Source of the DNA: an uncultured Pelagibacteraceae bacterium
GTDB lineage: Bacteria; Pseudomonadota; Alphaproteobacteria; Pelagibacterales; Pelagibacteraceae
Assembly (NCBI GenBank): GCA_902612605.1
Contig: CACMDY010000005.1
Span: 31,372 to 95,371 of the forward strand
Direction of reading: 5' to 3'
DNA: 64,000 bases
Program-made: the position numbers and the translations under genes
The notes under the pieces: generated by a model
The model's database searches: none
What the model was told of the DNA's origin: nothing
The model's input: the letters and a program-made list of their open reading frames with translations, nothing else
In this document: piece after piece, positions 58,416 to 64,000 of the stretch
Numbering within the stretch: the first letter of the stretch is position 1
Layout of the letters: the number at the start of each line of letters is the position of its first letter

Positions 58416-59497
58416 GCTTTAAGTTTAGCTTCTCTTGCTTTGTTCCACTTAGAAATATAATTTCTTAAAATTGCAGCTCCAATTCCAAGAACTACTGCTA
58501 ATACAACTGATGTAAGTCCATAAAATACTGGAAGGTCTTTAGAATAATCTAAAATAAACTGTGCAATGTTACCAAGGTTTTTAGTTCCATTTACTACTGT
58601 TTCAACTATTAGATCTTCTTTAATAAATGTGTCATAAGCAATTGCAATTCCGACTAATAATAAAAGTACTGCTAAGATTGTTTTAAATTCTGAGCTATCA
58701 ACTTTTTCACCAATTTTTTGACCAAACTGAACACCAATAATTGAACCAAGTATAAGTACGAAAACTAAAACAAGATCAATTGTTCCATAATTAAAAGCAT
58801 GAAGAACTGTTACAATTGCACTTACAAAAATTGTAACAAACAGAGATGTGCCAGGAATTAGTTTAGTTGGCATTCCAATAATATAAATCATTGCAGGAAC
58901 CAATATAAATGCACCACCAACTCCCATAATTGCAGCGATATATCCTACAATTAAACCAATAATAATTGGAGTAAATGCGCTTTCATAAACCTTTGATTTT
59001 TTAAAACGCATTCTAAAAGGTAGTCCATGTATCCAATAATGAGTATGTAATTTTTTTCTAACAACAATTTTTTTTCTAGCCTTATCAATTTCTGATACTC
59101 CTTGAATAAGCATTAAAGTTCCAAGTATAGCTAAGATATACATGTAGGCTAAAGAGATAACGATGTTTATTTTTCCAATATCCTGAAAATAAGAAAAAGT
59201 TAAGATCCCTAGTAAAGTTCCAATAGTTCCTCCGACTACAATCATCAATCCCATTTTATAATCTAGTGTTCCTTTTAAATAATGGGTGGTTGAACCTGAT
59301 ACTGATGTTCCTAAAATGTTACTTGCTTCATTTGGAACTGCATAAGCTGGTGGAATACCTAAAAAAATTAAAAATGGTGTCATTAAAAATCCCCCGCCTA
59401 CACCAAACAATCCTGAAAGAATACCAACTGCTAAACTTAAACCAAATATAAAGAGTATGTTAATTTCGACTTGAGCTATTGGAAGAAAATATTCCAT
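58412..59497 (-). CDS. Sulfite exporter TauE/SafE (TSUP) family protein
   Basis: 361 aa; [61 protein letters not shown]. Confidence 0.92.
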   Translation of the reverse strand: MEYFLPIAQVEINILFIFGLSLAVGILSGLFGVGGGFLMTPFLIFLGIPPAYAVPNEASNILGTSVSGSTTHYLKGTLDYKMGLMIVVGGTIGTLLGILTFSYFQDIGKINIVISLAYMYILAILGTLMLIQGVSEIDKARKKIVVRKKLHTHYWIHGLPFRMRFKKSKVYESAFTPIIIGLIVGYIAAIMGVGGAFILVPAMIYIIGMPTKLIPGTSLFVTIFVSAIVTVLHAFNYGTIDLVLVFVLILGSIIGVQFGQKIGEKVDSSEFKTILAVLLLLVGIAIAYDTFIKEDLIVETVVNGTKNLGNIAQFILDYSKDLPVFYGLTSVVLAVVLGIGAAILRNYISKWNKAREAKLKA

Positions 59498-59548
59498 ATA
59501 ATCTAACTATTCCTCTCATAATCCAAAGTCAATGATTATAAGAATAAA

Positions 59549-59695
59549 TTAAATAAAATTTTGAAATGTTCCTAGAATTATAATTGCCCAAGTAAAAAAT
59601 ATAAAAAGATAAAGAAAAGATTTAATTATTTTTGAAAGCTGATTTGAAAATAATAAAGGGATTTTCTTAATATTTTGATTAAAAGCTTGAAACAT
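59549..59695 (-). CDS. Small membrane protein (48 aa), absent from ORF track
   Basis: MFQAFNQNIKKIPLLFSNQLSKIIKSFLYLFIFFTWAIIILGTFQNFI; single TM, same direction as apr genes. Confidence 0.5.
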   Translation of the reverse strand: MFQAFNQNIKKIPLLFSNQLSKIIKSFLYLFIFFTWAIIILGTFQNFI

Positions 59696-59746
59696 AACCG
59701 CGAGATAACACAAGTTTTATTAAATGCAAATAATATTTAATTAAAT

Positions 59747-60097
59747 TTAAAAAATAGTTGCCCCGAAGACTTTGACCTCATCTCCCTCTTCTCCAAGGAC
59801 AAGTCGACCTAAAAAGTCTCCTGGTATCTCTGTACTGTTTTGTTTATAGATAACAGTTACGTACAAGCCTCTTCTTAGACAGCCTATCGCCTTACACCCT
59901 TCTTTAAGGCTTGAGATCAGCTTATTGCTAGCCCACTGCTTACCAAGCTCTACTTCGTTGGCCCCGTAAAGCATTTGTGATGATAAATCCCTGGTAAAAC
60001 CACCATAATCTTTCATGTTGGAACATCTAACCATGTTATCCCAGATAGGATCAGCAATTTTAATGATTTCTTCGTCTGATTTGTCGACAATACTCAT
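59747..60097 (-). CDS. Conserved-looking hypothetical protein at 3' end of apr cluster
   Basis: 116 aa, 9 bp after aprA stop, same strand. Confidence 0.75.
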   Translation of the reverse strand: MSIVDKSDEEIIKIADPIWDNMVRCSNMKDYGGFTRDLSSQMLYGANEVELGKQWASNKLISSLKEGCKAIGCLRRGLYVTVIYKQNSTEIPGDFLGRLVLGEEGDEVKVFGATIF

Positions 60098-60106
60098 TTA
60101 AAATGG

Positions 60107-61966
60107 TTAGGAAGCTTGCTTCTTCTCTTTATCATCAACTATATGATAAACAGGCTTTTTCTCCATTTCAAATTTTCCAGTTTCAGGATCTCTTCTAGAA
60201 ACAGTTAAGCAATGCCAGTTTTCATCATCAAGCTTCATATGATCGCCTCTGTAATAGTACCCTGGCCAACGCGTTTCTTCTCTAAATAACGTATGATGAG
60301 CAACACATTCTGATGTTACAGCTCTATGCTTAAGTTCCCATGCTCTCATCAATTGATGATAATCTTCCGCTCCGACATGATCTAAGTCTTCTTGAAGTAA
60401 TTGTAGCTGTTCTAAGCCTTTTTTAAGTAGATTATCGTTTGTCATGTAATTATTTGTTAACCCACCACAATATTCATCCATAATTTTCTGTAGTCTTTGT
60501 AACCCTTGTATAGGTAAAATATAGCTTGGAGAAACAGTTCCTCCAGTAATTTCATTTCTTCCCACCGTATAGTTCTCAATTGGCTTAAATATTTCTTCTT
60601 TGAGCTTCTCTAATTGTGCATCAGAAACTTCGATATCATCAGCTTTTTTATCTTGAATATATTTAACAGCAGCTTTAGACGCTAACCTTCCTTCTGTGAA
60701 TGAACCAGATGAAAATTTATGAGCACTTCCACCAACTGCATCTCCTGCTCCAAATAATCCATCAATAGTCATCATTCTGTTGTATCCCCAGAAATATTCA
60801 TCAGGTGCTATATCTTCTGGTCCACTAACCCATGCTCCTGAACATGTAGCATGAGATCCCATTACATATGGTTCTGAAGTTGTTAATTCAGGGTTTGTGT
60901 ATTTTGGATCAATATTTTGAGATGCCCATACAACCGCTTGTCCAACTGTCATTCCCAAGAAGTTTTCCCATCCAACTGTTTCTAAATGCGGGTCTTGAAA
61001 TGCTTCTTTTGTAACCATGTGTATTGGTCCACCACCCGCAGCTGTCTCTTGAATAAATGCATGATTTCTTAAACAAGTTGGTGTTGGATGATGGTCTATA
61101 TATTCACCAACTAATTCTTTAGTAGCTTCATACCATTTCTTCTCATAATTTTCGCCATTAGCGTTTTGAGTATATGTTTTTAAATGAAGGAAATATGCTC
61201 CAACTGGACCATAACCATCTTTAAATCTACAAAGTACAATTCTATTTTCCATTTGAGTCATTTTTGCACCTGCTTGAATAGGTAGTGCATAAGCAGATCC
61301 ATTACTCCAGGGTGCATACCATGTTCTACCCATACCTTCACCAACAGCTCTTGGTTTAAATATGTGCGATGCTCCTCCAGCAGAAACAACTACTGTTCTA
61401 GATTTAAATACATGAAAATTCCCAGTTCTAACATTAAAGCCAACTGCACCAGCTATTCGATTTGGATTTTTTTCATCTTTTAAAAGATGGGTAATCATTA
61501 TTCTGTTATAAATTTTATCAGCAGATTTTTTTGCAGCTTCAGCTACAATTGGTTTGTAACTTTCACCGTGTATCATAATTTGCCACTTACCTTCTCTTTG
61601 ATATCTTCCAGTCTCTTTGTTTTTCATCATTGGAAGACCCCATTCATCAAACATGTGAACAGTTGAGTCTACATGACGTGCCATGTCATAACCTAAATCT
61701 TCCCTAACAAGACCCATCAAATCATTTCTAGCGTACCGTACATGGTCCTCTGGCATATTCTCGCCCCACTGCATTCCCATATAACAGTTAATAGCATAAA
61801 GACCTTGTGCGACGGCACCGCTTCTATCTATATTTGCTTTTTCAACACATATTATTTTTAAATCTCTTCCCCAGTGTCTTGCCTCAAAGGTAGCCCCTGT
61901 TCCAGCCATACCTCCACCGACAACTAGTACGTCACATTCTTCGATGATAGTTTTGTGCTTAGCCAT
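60107..61966 (-). CDS. aprA: Adenylylsulfate reductase subunit alpha
   Basis: 619 aa FAD protein; CDVLVVGGGMAGTGATFEARHWGRDLKIICVEKANIDRSGAVAQGLYAINCYMG; HHTLFREETRWPGYYYRGDH. Confidence 0.95.
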   Translation of the reverse strand: MAKHKTIIEECDVLVVGGGMAGTGATFEARHWGRDLKIICVEKANIDRSGAVAQGLYAINCYMGMQWGENMPEDHVRYARNDLMGLVREDLGYDMARHVDSTVHMFDEWGLPMMKNKETGRYQREGKWQIMIHGESYKPIVAEAAKKSADKIYNRIMITHLLKDEKNPNRIAGAVGFNVRTGNFHVFKSRTVVVSAGGASHIFKPRAVGEGMGRTWYAPWSNGSAYALPIQAGAKMTQMENRIVLCRFKDGYGPVGAYFLHLKTYTQNANGENYEKKWYEATKELVGEYIDHHPTPTCLRNHAFIQETAAGGGPIHMVTKEAFQDPHLETVGWENFLGMTVGQAVVWASQNIDPKYTNPELTTSEPYVMGSHATCSGAWVSGPEDIAPDEYFWGYNRMMTIDGLFGAGDAVGGSAHKFSSGSFTEGRLASKAAVKYIQDKKADDIEVSDAQLEKLKEEIFKPIENYTVGRNEITGGTVSPSYILPIQGLQRLQKIMDEYCGGLTNNYMTNDNLLKKGLEQLQLLQEDLDHVGAEDYHQLMRAWELKHRAVTSECVAHHTLFREETRWPGYYYRGDHMKLDDENWHCLTVSRRDPETGKFEMEKKPVYHIVDDKEKKQAS

Positions 61967-62436
61967 TAATAGTAAACGCCTTGCTTAAATGAATTCTTAT
62001 CTAATGTTGGTAAATCTTTTTCAGTATTTAAACCATGTGGCTCATTATATAAAATTTGTGAGTTAATCTCTCCTTGATTAGGAGTATCAGCTTCAGCTAA
62101 TTTTGGTATGAATTTTCCCCAAGGTTTTGTTGTTATTGGTGATACAAAATTCTTCTCTGTACCGTTTCTAAATTTAATTCTCCAAGAAATGGTTCCTTTT
62201 TCTTCTTCTCTTCTAACTCTAACACTATGACCCATTGGAGCAAAATCAGCATATCCTCTTACATCAATTGCATGATTGGGACATGCCTTAACGCATGAAT
62301 AGCATTCCCAACAAAAATTTGGTTCTATATTTTTCGCTCTTCTTATAGTTTCGTCTATGTGCATGATATCTGATGGACATATATCTACACAATGACCACA
62401 ACCATCACATCTCGTCATATATACAAAAGTTGACAT
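61966..62436 (-). CDS. aprB: Adenylylsulfate reductase subunit beta
   Basis: 2x[4Fe-4S] motifs CDGCGHCVDICPSDIMHID and CWECYSCVKACPNHAIDVRGYADFAPMGHSV. Confidence 0.95.
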   Translation of the reverse strand: MSTFVYMTRCDGCGHCVDICPSDIMHIDETIRRAKNIEPNFCWECYSCVKACPNHAIDVRGYADFAPMGHSVRVRREEEKGTISWRIKFRNGTEKNFVSPITTKPWGKFIPKLAEADTPNQGEINSQILYNEPHGLNTEKDLPTLDKNSFKQGVYY

Positions 62437-62475
62437 ATCTACTTATTACCTTTCTTTAAAATTTTATCAATCATA

Positions 62476-63270
62476 TTAATAGTGCTTTGGTGCCTCACGT
62501 TTAATTCCAAGTCCAAATTGTTCTGGAGCATTTGCAGGTGGAGGCAGGTTATCTCTAGAACCATCTGCCTCTGCTAAATTTTTTTGTATTGCAGCACCTG
62601 GTTTGTAGAACATATGAGCAAATTTAGACCAGTAAACTCCTCCAAATAAAACTATGTTAGCAACCGCGAACAAAATTAAAAATAAAATACTTAATCCAGT
62701 TGATCCTGAATATTGGAAATACGACCAGGCTAAACCAAACGTAGAAGATAATACTAAAGCTAAAACAAATAAATCTGCTTTTATGATTCTAAAAACTGAA
62801 TGAGCTTCAGCAGATACATCTACTCTTAAAAAAAACCAAAACCAATATGCTCCAAGGCAAGTTAAGATTGCACCAACATGCCAAATGATTGGCCATATAG
62901 ATGGGGTTACAGCATTAGGAGAAGAATATCCAAATATCATAACACCTGACCCTATCCAAAATAATATTGTTCCATACATTCCTAATACGTGGGCAAACCT
63001 TCTTTTACCTAAACCTAGTTCAGATGTAGTTCCAATATCATGTACTACTGTTTTAGAAATTATTGCTGTTTTCTCTCCAAGACTTAATTCTCTACTTGCT
63101 GCTTTCTTTGCTTTTTTTGCATTATTAAAAAAATATTTTACGTTCTTCTTATGAATAATATCCATCAGTGTTCCAATCACCACTAATGCCAACATCAACA
63201 AAACAAATGCTTGCAAAGCAATTGAAGGGACTGTTGAAGAAAGGACAGCAAATGGATTTGTTGTGAACAT
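62476..63270 (-). CDS. aprM: Putative membrane anchor of adenylylsulfate reductase (AprM-like)
   Basis: 264 aa multi-TM protein immediately upstream of aprBA on the same strand. Confidence 0.75.
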   Translation of the reverse strand: MFTTNPFAVLSSTVPSIALQAFVLLMLALVVIGTLMDIIHKKNVKYFFNNAKKAKKAASRELSLGEKTAIISKTVVHDIGTTSELGLGKRRFAHVLGMYGTILFWIGSGVMIFGYSSPNAVTPSIWPIIWHVGAILTCLGAYWFWFFLRVDVSAEAHSVFRIIKADLFVLALVLSSTFGLAWSYFQYSGSTGLSILFLILFAVANIVLFGGVYWSKFAHMFYKPGAAIQKNLAEADGSRDNLPPPANAPEQFGLGIKREAPKHY

Positions 63271-63376
63271 ATTATTATCTCCGCTAAATATAATACTAAT
63301 CTAATCTCATAATCTATAAAAAATATTAGTTCAACTGACTAATAATCTCATCTGAAGAAAAAAATGTTAATAAAGT

Positions 63377-63775
63377 TTACTTTTTCCTTACATAATGCTG
63401 TTTAGCAGAAATTACAGCTCGAACACCGCCTTGTGGATTTTTAACATCATTTTTTCGTCTTGGAATCAGATGAATGTGACAATGATTAATAGATTGTCCA
63501 GCAACCTTGCCTGAATTGGTACCAATATTAAAACCTTTTACAGATTTATCGTTCATTTCAATTTTTTTTTTTAGTTTCTTTATTAATTTATTGCAGGCTA
63601 AGATTTCTTTTGAGGTTAGATCAAAATAATTTTTAACACACCGCTTTGGAATTATAAGTGAATGAAATTTTGATACAGGGTAAGTGTCAGTAGTTGCATA
63701 AGCTAGTTCGTTTTCAAAAAGATATCCCTTTTTCTTTGTAAAACAGAATATGCAAGGGTTATTAGGATTTCTCAT
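63377..63775 (-). CDS. HIT family protein
   Basis: CIFC...; GQSINHCHIHLIPRR histidine triad. Confidence 0.93.
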   Translation of the reverse strand: MRNPNNPCIFCFTKKKGYLFENELAYATTDTYPVSKFHSLIIPKRCVKNYFDLTSKEILACNKLIKKLKKKIEMNDKSVKGFNIGTNSGKVAGQSINHCHIHLIPRRKNDVKNPQGGVRAVISAKQHYVRKK

Positions 63776-64000
63776 AAATAATTACTCAATTTTTTTTGTT
63801 TTAGTATTTTAGTTTGATATTTGCTTATAAAAGCTTCATAGGATTTATATTTTTTTCTATTCCAGTTTTTCTCTTTTATGGATGAAACTGTGGAAACTCC
63901 CTTTCCAGATCCGATTAGAAGTATCTCCTCGTATTGATTTAATTTATTTATATTAATATTAGTTTTTTTTATCTTAAATTGTTTTTCAAAAAACTTTAGA
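63772..64000 (-). CDS. C-terminal part of class IV aminotransferase-like protein (truncated by window edge)
   Basis: Reverse frame ...INKLNQYEEILLIGSGKGVSTVSSIKEKNWNRKKYKSYEAFISKYQTKILKQKKLSNYL; GSGKGV motif. Confidence 0.55.
   Translation of the reverse strand, partial: LKFFEKQFKIKKTNININKLNQYEEILLIGSGKGVSTVSSIKEKNWNRKKYKSYEAFISKYQTKILKQKKLSNYL

Noticed and set aside
63324-63344. TATTAGT-TCAACTG-ACTAATA hairpin upstream of aprM
   Set aside because: Short AT-only stem that is expected by chance in this base composition.
1-64000. CRISPR arrays, prophage, transposons, restriction or defence systems
   Set aside because: No regularly spaced repeats, cas, integrase, transposase, capsid or R-M genes seen; the ORFs are metabolic, transport and housekeeping.
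1-64000. tRNA or rRNA genes
   Set aside because: No convincing cloverleaf or rRNA-like sequence spotted by eye in the intergenic gaps; tRNAscan-SE would be decisive.

Overview
This 64 kb window is an AT-rich, densely packed bacterial chromosome segment. Gene content and protein style point to a marine alphaproteobacterium of the SAR11/Pelagibacterales type; this is inference from the sequence, not a database result. I see no rRNA, tRNA, CRISPR array, transposase or phage genes. Two thirds of the window is transport and catabolism: two TctCBA (tripartite tricarboxylate) systems, three DctPQM TRAP systems, a probable malonate locus, an aromatic ring-cleavage-like locus, and an organosulfonate locus (xsc, suyAB, TSUP exporter) next to aprMBA. 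Housekeeping genes include nrdAB, a phosphomannomutase, dusA, rpoZ and a photolyase. The least explained parts are: (1) a co-directional block at about 34.9-41.5 kb, where a cNMP-binding/PlsC-like acyltransferase/SGNH-hydrolase fusion is in a tight cluster with a DUF4174-like protein and an orphan type IV prepilin, followed by further unknown secreted or membrane proteins; (2) a structured 348-bp intergenic region at 43.4-43.7 kb with nested inverted repeats, a 9-nt perfect Shine-Dalgarno, a 9-codon ORF and a strong terminator; (3) a compact GC-rich H-type pseudoknot-like element at 8401-8436; and (4) hairpins that follow every solute-binding-protein gene. An Anbu (proteasome-like) / circularly permuted ATP-grasp pair lacks its usual alpha-E and transglutaminase partners nearby.
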